Below are positions 28,679 through 37,323 of a stretch of 64,000 bases of DNA, piece after piece (position 1 is the first letter of the stretch; each line of letters starts with the position of its first letter). Source of the stretch: Pseudomonas fluorescens. GTDB lineage: Bacteria > Pseudomonadota > Gammaproteobacteria > Pseudomonadales > Pseudomonadaceae. Location: NCBI GenBank assembly GCA_902825215.1, contig LR782234.1, forward strand, positions 806,001 to 870,000, given 5' to 3'. The position numbers and the translations under genes are program-made. The notes under the pieces are model-generated. The model was not told where the DNA came from and searched no databases. It was given only the letters and a program-made list of their open reading frames with translations.

Positions 28679-28697
28679 ACACTGCAGGATGCACCTG

Positions 28698-31600
28698 ATG
28701 ATTCAACAACCTCGCTCTGAGCGCCGTACTCAGAATCGTATTGTGGCCTTGTTTACGGACAAGTCGCGGCCTGATTGTCTTGACTACAACTACCTGGGTG
28801 AGTGGAGCAAGCGTGGGCAAAATCGCAACATTGAAGTCGAACTGTTGCAGGCAAACCTGAAACAGCGCGGCTACTCCGATGCACAGATATCGGCGGCGCT
28901 GCAAAAGCTGATGACCGCGGCTGATGCCACTGGCATCACGCTGTATCAGGCTAATTTGCGTACCTACCAACTGCTGCGTTACGGCGTGCCGGTGCAGGTA
29001 GCCGTTGGGCAGGCCCACGAAACGGTGCATCTGGTTGATTGGGAGCACCCTGAACGCAATGACTTCTCCATTGCCGAGGAAGTGACCTTGCGCGGTGGCT
29101 ATGAGCGCCGTCCAGATTTGGTGATTTATCTGAACGGTATCGCCATCGGCGTGATTGAGCTCAAGCGCAGTTCGGTTGAGGTGGGCGACGGTATTAACCA
29201 ACTGATAACCAACCAGGAGGAAATCTTCAACAAGGGATTCTTCAGTACAGTGCAGTTGGTCTTCGCTGGCAGTGACTCTCAGGGTCTGCGCTACGGCACC
29301 ACGACTACCCGCGCCGAGTTTTTTGTCGAGTGGAAGGCATCTTCCCTGAGCGCTGGGTCTGAAGAGTTGAATACTCTGCGCGAGATGCCTGCTCGCTACC
29401 AAGTGCTGTTGGGCGAAGAAGTGCCAATGTCTGGTTACTTGCTAGACGACCCACTGGCGCAGATGTGCGAGAAGTCTCGTTTACTCGATCTGATTCGCAA
29501 CTTCATCATCTTCGATGCGGGAATCAAGAAGGTGCCCCGTCCTCATCAATACGCCGCAGTGAAGGCCGCGCAGGAGCGCGTTCGGCATAAAGAAGGTGGG
29601 GTTATCTGGCACACCCAAGGCAGTGGCAAGAGCATTCTGATGGTGCTAATCGCCAAGTGGTTGCTCGAGCATGATGCTGAGGCGCGCATTCTGGTTATTA
29701 CTGATCGCGATGAGCTGGACAAGCAAATATCCGGGGTGATGCGTAATGCCGGGGTAATCGGTAGCGATTCGCCCTCTCCACGTATTACCTCCCGTGCCGA
29801 TTTTGTGCAGAAGCTCTCAGCTGCCTCACCGCGCCTGCTTTGCGCATTGCTGCACAAGTTCGAACCTGATTTGAGCGTACCGCCACCGCCCATGCATGGG
29901 CACTTCTATGTGTTCGTGGATGAATGCCACCGCACCCAAGGCGGGGATATGAACAAGCAAATGAAACAGTGGCTAGCCAATGCCCTGTTTATTGGCTTTA
30001 CCGGTACACCGCTACTGCGTAAGGACAAACAGACTACGCGCGATGTGTTTGGCACTTACATCCATACCTACAAGTTCCATGAAGCTGTGGCGGATAAGGT
30101 CGTGTTAGACCTTAAGTATGAAGCACGCGACGTACCGCAGCGTTTGACTTCGCGGGACGGAATCGATGCATGGTTTGAACGAGCAACCAAAGCTCTGAAC
30201 AATTACCAGAAATCGATCCTGCGCAAACGATGGGCCACCATGGAGTCGCTCATGAGTGCTGGTGAGCGTAAGCAGCGCATCGTCGCTAGTATCATTGAGG
30301 ATTTTGGCTTAAAGCCACGACTGAACAATGACCGAGGGACGGCCATTCTGGTGGCCGCCAGCATCTATGATGCCTGTCACTACTTTCGGTTGTTTAAGAA
30401 CACCTATTTCGGCACGTATTGCGGCATCGTCACGTCCTATGAGCCGAACCATAACGCAATTTCCCGCGAGCCGAAGCAAAGCGATGAGCGTTACAAGTTC
30501 GATACCTACACGCAGTACGTGCTGAAGCCGGGCCAGACCACCACCGCTTATGAAGAAGAGACCAAGCGTCGCTTTATTGAGGAACCGGCCAACCTGAAGC
30601 TACTCATCGTGGTCAGCAAGCTGCTGACTGGCTTCGATGCGCCCAGTTGCTCCTACATCTATCTGGATAACGAGTTGCGGGACCATAACCTGTTCCAGGC
30701 AATTTGCCGCACCAATCGGCTAGACGGTGATGACAAGGACTTTGGCTATATCGTTGACTTCAAAGAGCTGTTCGGCGACGTACAAAATGCTATTTCGGTC
30801 TACACCTCTGACGAGCTGGATGTCGACGCAGGCAGCGAGGGCAATAATAACGTTGAGTTGAAGAACTGGCTGGTCGAAGGGAAGAGGCAACTGGACGCTG
30901 CACGCGAGGCATTGAGTTACTTGTGCGACCCCGTGGCCCCACCGCGCGAGATTGAGCAGTTTATCCATTACTTCTGTGGTGCTGCCGCTAACGCCAATGG
31001 GCTGGATGAGACCGAAGCACTGCGGGTTTCCTTCTACAAGGCGGTTGCTTCATTTGTGCGAGCGTTTGCCGACTTGGCGCAGAACCTCACCGAAGCCGGT
31101 TACTCGGCTGCTGAAGCCAGCAGGCTTCAGACAGAAGTGCAGTTTTACGCTGACGTTCGGGAGGCGATAAAGAAACATTCCGGTGAAGAGCTGGACATCA
31201 AGCCTTTTGAAGCGGACATGCGGCATCTGCTCAATACCTATATCCACGCAGACCCTGCCGATCCGATGAGCACGGTCGATAATTTTTCGCTGGTTGAATT
31301 GATCGTTCAGACTGGTGTCCACGATGCCATCGCCAAAAAGCTCAACGCCAAAGGCAATCTCTCCAAGGGGGCGATTGCCGAAGGCATTATCAACAACGTG
31401 CGCAAGACCATCATTCGAGAACAACTGACAGACCCGAAATTCTACGAGGGTATGGCGAGGTTGCTCGAGGACCTGATCAAGCAGAGCCGTGAAGATGCAG
31501 CTGCATACGAGGAGTTTTTGCGCAAGGCCGAGGCGCTGGTCAAACAGCTGGCGCAGAAAGGGCCAGGAAGTTCTCCAACTGCACTGAACGGGCATCGGGA

Positions 31601-31850
31601 AGCCATCGTGTTGTTCAACAACCTGGACAGCATTGCAACGACTTCCTTCCAGTGCCCGATAGATGAAGCGGCAAAGGTGAAACTGGCTTTGGATATTGAT
31701 CTAGCAATGCGCGGATCGGCCCCTTCATCCTGGCGAGGAGACCCTGCGCGGGAAGCGCAGGTTCTTAATGCGCTGTTCCCTCTGATGGGGCGTGATCGTG
31801 TAGCGACTTCGGCAATATTCGAAATCATCAAGAACCAACAGGGATATTGA
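28698..31850 (+). CDS. hsdR: Type I restriction endonuclease subunit HsdR
   Basis: 1,050 residues from the ATG at 28,698 (AGG about 9 bases upstream; the ATG at 28,689 touches that site and is less likely). The N-terminal nuclease domain has [20 protein letters not shown], the PD-ExK core. The two RecA-like motor domains follow: HTQGSGKS (Walker A), [19 protein letters not shown] (DECH box), [22 protein letters not shown] and QAICRTNR. A long helical C-terminal domain binds HsdM/HsdS. The subunit pumps DNA with ATP and cuts at a distance. It needs a working HsdM, which is frameshifted here. Confidence 0.93.
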   Translation: MIQQPRSERRTQNRIVALFTDKSRPDCLDYNYLGEWSKRGQNRNIEVELLQANLKQRGYSDAQISAALQKLMTAADATGITLYQANLRTYQLLRYGVPVQVAVGQAHETVHLVDWEHPERNDFSIAEEVTLRGGYERRPDLVIYLNGIAIGVIELKRSSVEVGDGINQLITNQEEIFNKGFFSTVQLVFAGSDSQGLRYGTTTTRAEFFVEWKASSLSAGSEELNTLREMPARYQVLLGEEVPMSGYLLDDPLAQMCEKSRLLDLIRNFIIFDAGIKKVPRPHQYAAVKAAQERVRHKEGGVIWHTQGSGKSILMVLIAKWLLEHDAEARILVITDRDELDKQISGVMRNAGVIGSDSPSPRITSRADFVQKLSAASPRLLCALLHKFEPDLSVPPPPMHGHFYVFVDECHRTQGGDMNKQMKQWLANALFIGFTGTPLLRKDKQTTRDVFGTYIHTYKFHEAVADKVVLDLKYEARDVPQRLTSRDGIDAWFERATKALNNYQKSILRKRWATMESLMSAGERKQRIVASIIEDFGLKPRLNNDRGTAILVAASIYDACHYFRLFKNTYFGTYCGIVTSYEPNHNAISREPKQSDERYKFDTYTQYVLKPGQTTTAYEEETKRRFIEEPANLKLLIVVSKLLTGFDAPSCSYIYLDNELRDHNLFQAICRTNRLDGDDKDFGYIVDFKELFGDVQNAISVYTSDELDVDAGSEGNNNVELKNWLVEGKRQLDAAREALSYLCDPVAPPREIEQFIHYFCGAAANANGLDETEALRVSFYKAVASFVRAFADLAQNLTEAGYSAAEASRLQTEVQFYADVREAIKKHSGEELDIKPFEADMRHLLNTYIHADPADPMSTVDNFSLVELIVQTGVHDAIAKKLNAKGNLSKGAIAEGIINNVRKTIIREQLTDPKFYEGMARLLEDLIKQSREDAAAYEEFLRKAEALVKQLAQKGPGSSPTALNGHREAIVLFNNLDSIATTSFQCPIDEAAKVKLALDIDLAMRGSAPSSWRGDPAREAQVLNALFPLMGRDRVATSAIFEIIKNQQGY

Positions 31851-32566
31851 TGAACGAGATTATTGAACTGGGTGACATTTCAATTTCGGTAACCAGGAAA
31901 GACATCAAGAATGTCCACCTGAGCGTGCACCCGCCCGAGGGGCGGATAACGTTAGTCGCACCAACAAGTACGCGGCTTGAAGTCGCTAGGGCTTATGCTA
32001 TTTCCAGGCTGAGCTGGATTCGCGAGCAGCAGAGCAAACTGGCGGCGCAGGCGCGTGAAGCGCCGCGTCAATTCGTGGAAAGAGAAAGCCACTACGTCTG
32101 GGGTCGACGTTACCTGATGGTGGTAAAAAACCGTGAAGCCAAGCCATCGGTGGGGCTTGACCACAAGCGCATCACCTTAACGGTTCGCCCCGGCAGCGAT
32201 GCGCATAAGCGCGCCGAAGTGATGCACGAATGGCAGAAGCTGCAACTGCATGCCGTGGTGCCGGTGCTGATCAAGAAGTGGGAGAGCAAGCTGAAGGTGA
32301 AGGTGGCGGGTTATTACCTGCAGCGAATGAAAACCAAATGGGGCAGCTGTAACCACCAAGCAGGGAAAATTCGACTGAACACCGAGTTGGTGAAGAAGCC
32401 GAAAGACCTGCTTGAGTACGTGATCGTTCACGAGATGGTTCACCTGCTTGAACCCACCCACAATGAGCGGTTCATCTCCATCCTTGGGGAGCATTTTCCA
32501 ACGTGGCGTGACGCCCGGGCCGAGTTGAATGAGTTGCCGTTGGCTGCTGAGATCTGGAAAGAGTGA
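31850..32566 (+). CDS. YgjP-like (DUF45, SprT/M48-type) metallopeptidase
   Basis: 238 residues from the ATG at 31,850, whose A is also the last base of the hsdR stop. The zinc motif HEMVHLLEPTHNERF (HExxH with a further His) and the upstream MKTKWGSCNHQAGKIRLNTE are the YgjP/DUF45 signature; all visible metal ligands are intact. Such genes often close type I hsd operons. The substrate is not known; processing or turnover of HsdR or another partner is only a guess. A terminator follows at about 32,600. Confidence 0.9.
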   Translation: MNEIIELGDISISVTRKDIKNVHLSVHPPEGRITLVAPTSTRLEVARAYAISRLSWIREQQSKLAAQAREAPRQFVERESHYVWGRRYLMVVKNREAKPSVGLDHKRITLTVRPGSDAHKRAEVMHEWQKLQLHAVVPVLIKKWESKLKVKVAGYYLQRMKTKWGSCNHQAGKIRLNTELVKKPKDLLEYVIVHEMVHLLEPTHNERFISILGEHFPTWRDARAELNELPLAAEIWKE

Positions 32567-32592
32567 AGCCCTTACTCAATAATCCCAGCCAC

Positions 32593-32660
32593 AAAAAAAG
32601 ACGCCCTAAGGCGTCTTCTTTTTCGAGTTGGTGGGCCGGGGTAATCTGAATTCGTATCTT
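32593..32660 (-). other. Displaced tmRNA 3'-end copy with terminator; left edge of the ssrA island
   Basis: Read leftward from about 32,655: TTCAGATTACCCCGGCCCAC, then CA (the CCACCA end at about 32,629-32,634), a 15-18 base spacer, then the hairpin AGACGCC..GGCGTCT with seven T. The genuine ssrA end at 55,285 reads TTCAAATCCCCCCGGCTCCA, then CCA, a similar spacer, then AGACGTCC..GGACGTCT with seven T. The shared order and bases indicate a diverged copy of the ssrA acceptor/T-arm, as left by site-specific integration. The hairpin also terminates the hsd operon from the other side. Confidence 0.6.
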
Positions 32661-32703
32661 ATCTTATTGATTTTTATAGCTAATATTTGGTTTTGTTTTT
32701 CGT

Positions 32704-32725
32704 TGGAATACCATTTGGAATACCT
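32704..32725. other. Paired arm-type-like sites at the left island end
   Basis: TGGAATACCA (32,704) and TGGAATACCT (32,716) repeat with a 12-base step. The same arrangement, GGGATACCA repeated with a 12-base step, lies just upstream of the integrase at 55,152-55,172. Such sites flanking the core site are what P4-like integrases bind. The remaining 32,730-33,060 shows no convincing gene. Confidence 0.55.
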
Positions 32726-33063
32726 TGCGAAATTGCACGCCAATCGGCCGCGCGCATGATTCGGCTGACAACTGTTCACATTCGCGCTGTCTAGCGTGCT
32801 TCGTATCCGTATTGAGCGGCGAACTGAGTAAAGCTGCCGGGGGCGACAGGCAGAAATCGATCCAACATAGCGGTCATGACTCAACTTTTGCTGATCTTAG
32901 GCGCTCTATTTCGACCGGTATGCCTGACGCCATGAAGTGGGCTCGATATTGTGTTATCAGGTTCCATAACAAGGGATACTGCCTTGTAACATGTGACACC
33001 CGGAGGCAGGTTGGCATCCGGGTGTCTAGCTATAGCATCGCTTTTCGCAACTCGACAAGGGCT

Positions 33064-33945
33064 TTATCTGCTAAATAGATCCTTGTGTAAGGTCACGAAC
33101 GCTTGAACAGTCATCGGTGGCTGTCCCGTGACTTCGCCAATAATGGAGTCCTCACCCTCGAACACGCCGTGCTGGTAGTCCTTGGCAACTTCCAGCAGAT
33201 GCTGAATGAGGAAAGGCTGTAGGCCATCGCTTTGCATTTCCTGGCGGTACTGATCCAGTGTTATCGCGACGTACTTGATCTCCCGATCCAATACTTTACC
33301 GACTTCGTCAGCCACGGCATGCTGGTTCATTTCGACCGGACCGTGAAGCGGATACGTCTTGCCTTTGTGAGGCTGCGGGTTTTGCAATATGGCAGCGATG
33401 AGCCGCGCCTGGTCCTCTGCTGCAATCGGGGCATGACGACCTGAGCCAAAGGGTAGGCGAATCTCGCCGTGTTCAACGATATGTTTACGCCAATGCGGGT
33501 ATATCAACCACTGTGCAAAGTACGTCGGTCGCAAGTGCGTCATGTCCAGCCCCGACCAGTCAAACATTCGTTCTGCGGTGTAGTGATTAAGGGCCGCGTG
33601 ACTCTTGGCAACGCGACGTGCGGAAATTTGAGACATGTTTACAACTGACTCTACCCCGGCTTCTTTAGCAGCGAGAGCGAAGTAGGCAGTCGCTTCAATC
33701 AAGCCAGGTGCGATTGGGTAAACGAAATAAGCTCGCTTGATGCCTTCAAGCGCTGCTCGAACAGCGTTCAAGTCCAGCAGGTCCGCGACCACAACTTCGG
33801 CGCCCAATTGGCGCAGTTTGGCCGCTCGATCATCGTTCGTGCGGACGAGCGCACGTACCGCGTGTTTTTTCTGGCGCAGTATTTCAACGGTTCTTCGGCC
33901 GGTAAAACCACTGGCGCCGGTAACGAGTATGGTGGGGCTTGTCAT
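33064..33945 (-). CDS. NmrA-family NAD(P)-binding protein
   Basis: 293 residues from the ATG at 33,945; the frame stays open to 33,987 but family members start at this TILVTGASGFTGRR. The Rossmann glycine motif GASGFTG is at the N terminus, followed by the NmrA/atypical-SDR pattern HAVRALVR, GAEVVVADLLD and LRPTYFAQW. The catalytic YxxxK of true SDRs is not obvious. Members act as redox sensors or as quinone or azo reductases. It is the leftmost cargo gene of the island. An ATGAT-GACT-ATCAT palindrome lies 72-85 bases upstream and is shared with other cargo genes. Confidence 0.85.
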   Translation of the reverse strand: MTSPTILVTGASGFTGRRTVEILRQKKHAVRALVRTNDDRAAKLRQLGAEVVVADLLDLNAVRAALEGIKRAYFVYPIAPGLIEATAYFALAAKEAGVESVVNMSQISARRVAKSHAALNHYTAERMFDWSGLDMTHLRPTYFAQWLIYPHWRKHIVEHGEIRLPFGSGRHAPIAAEDQARLIAAILQNPQPHKGKTYPLHGPVEMNQHAVADEVGKVLDREIKYVAITLDQYRQEMQSDGLQPFLIQHLLEVAKDYQHGVFEGEDSIIGEVTGQPPMTVQAFVTLHKDLFSR

Positions 33946-34016
33946 CGATTTTCTCTCTCTTTTGGTTTTCGACTGCATAACGGCCATGGTTCGTATGATG
34001 GCCGTAATATGGTTAT

Positions 34017-34030
34017 ATGATGACTATCAT
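34017..34030. promoter_or_regulatory. ATGATN4ATCAT palindrome upstream of the NmrA-like gene
   Basis: ATGATGACTATCAT, inverted 5-base arms. It matches the palindromes at 34,997, 36,795 and 37,214. A second weaker copy, ATGATGGCCGTAAT, lies at 33,995. It is probably the operator of the island TetR protein encoded at 36,130-36,732. Confidence 0.55.
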
Positions 34031-34212
34031 TTTTGTCAACGAGTTCTTCAGCTCTAGGAATTCAGAACGTAAGTTTTAGAGGGGGTAGGCAGTGTAGGCG
34101 GGGACTGGAGGGACGTCAGCAATCTGACGAGAGGGCTGGCAACCACCGGAATGAGTACACCGCACGCCTAACGAGGGTCCGAAGACAAAGTCGGCGGGTT
34201 GATGGATCATTT

Positions 34213-34842
34213 TCACGATGACGGCTTGGATTCAAATGCCTGCATGCCCAGCTTCACTGCAGGTCGGGCCTCTATCAACGCCAGCCAGCGTGCCATGCGG
34301 GGCAACTTTTCCCAATGAATTTGGTCGCGCACCGATCTTGCAAAAGTAAACGCAGATATATCGGCCATTGAAAAGGTATCGCCCGCTATGTACCCGCCCT
34401 CGAGAAATGCCTCTGCCGTCATCAGATGTTCCAACGCTCGTCGGCTTAATGGTGCAGATGCATCTTGCTGCCCTATCTGGCGCAGAAAAAAAGCAGCGTG
34501 GCTTGGGGCGATGACATCCGTGACGAAGAAATAAAACCGGTCATAGACCCGGTACCGTTGAGCACTCGGCCCTCTGGGCGACAGCCGGCCAGGGGCGTGT
34601 TCGTCAGCATACTGAATAATGCCATTTGACTGATTGATTACAAGGGGAGGTGAGACGCTGTGATTTACAAATGTCGGAGCCTTACCTAACGGGTTAAGCG
34701 CCAGATATTCTGGGGCACGCTGATCGCCAGAGAGAAGGTCAAGGCGTCTCGGGGTAAATTCTATGCCCGCTTCAGCCAAGGCGATTGCAGCTCGCACACT
34801 ATTCCCCGTTGATGCGCCATAAAGCTCCCGTACCTCAGACAT
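34213..34842 (-). CDS. Glutathione S-transferase family protein
   Basis: 209 residues. The N-terminal thioredoxin-fold domain begins VRELYGASTGNSVRAAIALA, with NPLGKAPTFV (the cis-Pro loop) and INQSNGIIQYADE binding the gamma-glutamyl part. The C-terminal helical domain contains YIAGDTFSMADISAFTFA, the conserved N-capping box. GSTs conjugate glutathione to electrophiles in the cytoplasm. It diverges from the MarR gene across about 165 bases and probably belongs to the detoxification cargo. Confidence 0.87.
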   Translation of the reverse strand: MSEVRELYGASTGNSVRAAIALAEAGIEFTPRRLDLLSGDQRAPEYLALNPLGKAPTFVNHSVSPPLVINQSNGIIQYADEHAPGRLSPRGPSAQRYRVYDRFYFFVTDVIAPSHAAFFLRQIGQQDASAPLSRRALEHLMTAEAFLEGGYIAGDTFSMADISAFTFARSVRDQIHWEKLPRMARWLALIEARPAVKLGMQAFESKPSS

Positions 34843-34981
34843 AAAGTTCTAACCTCGTAAAATTGGTTACGCGAATGCGTCCACGAATGGACGATGTATG
34901 ACGGTTTCAGCAATTTTGCTGACCTCTTAGGGCTCGTCGGCGCTGAGCACAGCCTCAGTGCCTCAATTTGTACTTGACTGG

Positions 34982-34995
34982 TGTGTATTTACACA
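34982..34995. promoter_or_regulatory. MarR-type operator 1 (TGTGTA-N2-TACACA)
   Basis: TGTGTATTTACACA lies 14-27 bases upstream of the marR ATG and within the divergent GST/marR intergenic region. The same palindrome occurs at 35,453 in front of the next gene. Both are followed by the bases TATGAT. It is presumably the autoregulatory site. Confidence 0.65.
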
Positions 34996-34996
34996 T

Positions 34997-35010
34997 ATGA
35001 TGGTCGTCAT
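34997..35010. promoter_or_regulatory. ATGAT-type palindrome overlapping the marR start
   Basis: ATGATGGTCGTCAT directly abuts the TGTGTA operator and covers the ATG at 35,009. It matches the family at 34,017, 36,795 and 37,214 in one arm exactly and the other with one change. It may be fortuitous in part because it includes the start codon. Confidence 0.4.
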
Positions 35011-35419
35011 GAAAAGCCCCCATGGCGCCGACCTTTGTCATTGCCTCGCCGCCAGACGCCATGCGCGTCTGTTGACCCGCCTCTACGATCGGCATCTGTC
35101 TGCTGCGAAACTCACTGTCTCGCAGTTTTCGACTCTTGCGTTGATCAATGAGCATCCCGGGATCCTGATCGCCGAATTGGCTGAGGTAATGGTCATGGAG
35201 CGAACTACGTTGGTTCGGGCACTGAAGCCACTGCAGAACGAAGGTTATGTCGCTAGCCATGCCGAAGGGCCGCGTTCTGCCATCAGGCTCTCGCTGTCTG
35301 CGCAAGGACGAGCGAAGTTGGAGGAGGCCGAGCCCTATTGGAAAGCTGCGCAGCGTGAGCGTGAGGATCAAATCGGCGGGGTCGCTGCAGTTCTGATTCG
35401 TAACTCACTTCTTCAGTAG
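35009..35419 (+). CDS. MarR-family transcriptional regulator
   Basis: 136 residues from the ATG at 35,009; in-frame ATGs at 34,997 and 35,000 are alternatives, but the operator at 34,982 favours the later start. The winged helix is clear: SQFSTLALINEHPGILIAEL, AEVMVMERTTLVRALKPLQ, EGYVASHAEGPRSAIRLSLS. MarR dimers bind short palindromes and release them on meeting phenolic or oxidising compounds. A matching perfect palindrome lies before this gene and before the next, so self-control plus control of the NTF2-like gene is likely. Confidence 0.88.
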   Translation: MKSPHGADLCHCLAARRHARLLTRLYDRHLSAAKLTVSQFSTLALINEHPGILIAELAEVMVMERTTLVRALKPLQNEGYVASHAEGPRSAIRLSLSAQGRAKLEEAEPYWKAAQREREDQIGGVAAVLIRNSLLQ

Positions 35420-35452
35420 GCCGGTGGTAAATAAATTTTTTTGCGTGTTTTG

Positions 35453-35466
35453 TGTGTAATTACACA
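35453..35466. promoter_or_regulatory. MarR-type operator 2 (perfect palindrome)
   Basis: TGTGTAATTACACA is a perfect 14-base palindrome 33-46 bases upstream of the ATG at 35,499, next to an AT-rich stretch (AATAAATTTTTTTG). It matches operator 1 at 34,982 in both arms. Confidence 0.7.
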
Positions 35467-35498
35467 TATGATTTTTACCCCGAAATGAGGAAGTACTC

Positions 35499-36047
35499 AT
35501 GAAAGCTTTTCCAAGAATTTCGTCCCAGAGCGTTGTCGATCCAGCGGTCCGAATCAGCGCGATCGACTTCGTGAACAGGCTCAATTGGTGGTTCGAGACT
35601 TGGGATGTGGAGTCAATGGTCGATGCCTTTTTACCGGACGCCGTCGCGTACCACTTCCATGGCACCATTCGTGGTCACGATGAGATTCGCCAGTTCTTCA
35701 AGAAGGACTATCCGTATCTGATTCCTGGGGTCAGCCGACACGCTACCAATCACATTGTCGATGTCGATGAAGACGGTGTGGTGGTGCGCTATCAGAATTT
35801 GCTTGTGCGCTACGCCACCCCAGAGTCGGCAGCGATGCTGGGAGATGGCCAAGCCATCGATAGCCCCGGTGATTTGCCTGCTATCTGGCTCTACTCGCCA
35901 ATGATGGATCGCTTGCGTCGAACTGAACATGGCTGGAAAGTCTTCGAGCGGTTCATAGGTGGTTCAACTATCAACACGAGGCTCAACCCACCGACCACTG
36001 ATCCTGCTCAACTTGCCAAGTACATGCCCCAACTAAAGCAAGCGTAA
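35499..36047 (+). CDS. NTF2-like/SnoaL-type protein
   Basis: 182 residues; the ATG at 35,499 has GAGGAAG upstream. The cone-shaped NTF2-like fold is suggested by FVNRLNWWFETWDVESMVDA, FLPDAVAYHFHGTIRGHDEI, GVSRHATNHIVDVDEDGVVV and GWKVFERF. Members are ring hydroxylase small subunits, isomerases or polyketide cyclases. The catalytic type cannot be set here. It is preceded by a perfect MarR-type operator and so is probably induced by the MarR ligand. Confidence 0.75.
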   Translation: MKAFPRISSQSVVDPAVRISAIDFVNRLNWWFETWDVESMVDAFLPDAVAYHFHGTIRGHDEIRQFFKKDYPYLIPGVSRHATNHIVDVDEDGVVVRYQNLLVRYATPESAAMLGDGQAIDSPGDLPAIWLYSPMMDRLRRTEHGWKVFERFIGGSTINTRLNPPTTDPAQLAKYMPQLKQA

Positions 36048-36129
36048 GAGCTGCCATTGTCGAGTAGAAAATGATGGGCGTGTCGTTCCACACATATTCG
36101 GAAAAGCGAAGCCCTTGCTGACAGTAAAG

Positions 36130-36732
36130 TCAGTCTTCATCCTTTGAGCGGCGCTTAGCAGCCCGCTCTTTTTTTGTGGGAGTGACAGGCCAGGCATTAA
36201 TGACCGATTGTAGAAACTGCTCAGACAGTTCAGGGCTATCCAGCGCTCTGGCAATGAGCATCGCCCCCGTAATCGATGACAGGACGCGTAGTGACTCTTG
36301 GTACTTCTCTTCAGGATTTTCGCCTTCGACTAACGCCATCAGGGTATCGATCAAATGCTCGACGCCTCTGGTGAAGGAGCTGCTGACCGTGCCACCGGTA
36401 CGCGCGACATCCGCACCTAATGCAGGAATGGGACAACCCTCGGTCCAGTTATCCAGATGCGCTTGTGTCAGGTACGTCTTGACGAGCTCGGGAATAGATT
36501 TGGCATTTTGCCAATCCTGAATATTTGATTCAAATGTACGGCTGACCGCTTCTGACGCGAGCTGTTCCTTGCCGCCCGGAAACTGTCCGTAGAACCCGCC
36601 ATGGGTCAGGCCAACTGAGCGCGAGAGCTCGCCGATACCAATTCCGTCGATGCCTTTTTCCCGATACAGCCGTGACGCTGCAGTAAGGATGGCTTCTTTG
36701 TTGGCTGCGGCCTGGTCTTTCGTCACTTTCAT
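36130..36732 (-). CDS. TetR-family transcriptional regulator
   Basis: 200 residues from the ATG at 36,732, with AGGAG about 7 bases upstream. Residues 10-55 form the helix-turn-helix (ILTAASRLYREKGIDGIGIG, LSRSVGLTHGGFYGQFPGGK). The ligand domain belongs to the TetR_C group with CPIPALGADVAR. It sits between the NTF2-like gene and the truncated mexT-like gene. Its own upstream region has the palindrome ATGATATTCGTCAT (36,795). Related palindromes lie before the NmrA-like gene and the RND pump, so it is a candidate repressor of the island cargo. Confidence 0.88.
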   Translation of the reverse strand: MKVTKDQAAANKEAILTAASRLYREKGIDGIGIGELSRSVGLTHGGFYGQFPGGKEQLASEAVSRTFESNIQDWQNAKSIPELVKTYLTQAHLDNWTEGCPIPALGADVARTGGTVSSSFTRGVEHLIDTLMALVEGENPEEKYQESLRVLSSITGAMLIARALDSPELSEQFLQSVINAWPVTPTKKERAAKRRSKDED

Positions 36733-36794
36733 GAAATTGCTCCTGTGGCCAGGTGGCATCGCCTGGACATAGCGATGTTGCTGGGCTGGCTTTC

Positions 36795-36808
36795 ATGATA
36801 TTCGTCAT
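36795..36808. promoter_or_regulatory. ATGATN4GTCAT palindrome upstream of the TetR gene
   Basis: ATGATATTCGTCAT lies 63-76 bases before the TetR start and about 100 bases before the divergent mexT-like fragment. It shares the arms of the sites at 34,017 and 37,214. Confidence 0.5.
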
Positions 36809-36904
36809 ATAAAGTTGCTGCAATGGCTGTCTAGGCATCTGTAGAAGTCTCGCGGATCCCATGGCTTAAGCTCAAGTCAAATAATTCCCCGGTGGACCGG
36901 CCCC

Positions 36905-37183
36905 ATGAAACGTAATGATCTGCGCTGTGTCGATCTGAATCTGCTGGTGGTGTTCGAAGCTCTTATTCAGGAGCGCAACCTCACCCGCGCCGCTGAAAAA
37001 TTATCTCTTGGTCAGCCAGCGGTCAGCGCAGCGCTGGTGCGTTTGCGCAGGCTGTTCAACGACCCTCTGTTCGAGCGCATCGGTCGTCGAATGGTGCCCA
37101 CCTCTCGTGCATTGCGTGCTGCACAGACGCTTGGGCCAGCGTTGGATTGCGTGTGTACTGCGATCGCCGACACCAGGGTTTAA
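36905..37183 (+). pseudogene. Truncated MexT-like LysR regulator (DNA-binding part only)
   Basis: 92 residues beginning MKRNDLRCVDLNLLVVFEAL and containing RAAEKLSLGQPAVSAALVRL, closely resembling the N terminus of MexT, the LysR activator of mexEF-oprN. Full MexT is about 300 residues. Here the frame stops at 37,183 after the helix-turn-helix, and no remnant of the effector domain is visible in the 140 bases before mexE. It is positioned exactly where mexT lies in Pseudomonas. It could make a stand-alone DNA-binding peptide, but a decayed activator is more likely. Confidence 0.75.
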
Positions 37184-37213
37184 CCGGGCTGATCCCTTTT
37201 TTTGTCATTAAAT

Positions 37214-37227
37214 ATGATGGCCATCAT
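37214..37227. promoter_or_regulatory. Perfect palindrome upstream of the RND pump operon
   Basis: ATGATGGCCATCAT is a perfect 14-base palindrome about 97 bases before the mexE-like ATG. It is the best member of the operator family seen at 34,017, 34,997 and 36,795 and is the proposed TetR target controlling the pump. Confidence 0.6.
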
Positions 37228-37323
37228 TATTAGTGATAGCCAACTTCACTCCCTTCGATTCGTCGTGACCTCGCGCGAGGCCGAGAATCCGCAAATTCCC
37301 AAACCGTCTGGCGGACACAACCC

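Noticed and set aside
32725..33078. 117-codon plus-strand frame near the island edge
   Set aside because: It has no ribosome site, runs into the end of the convergent NmrA-like gene, and its composition is not protein-like. The area is better explained by attachment and arm sites.
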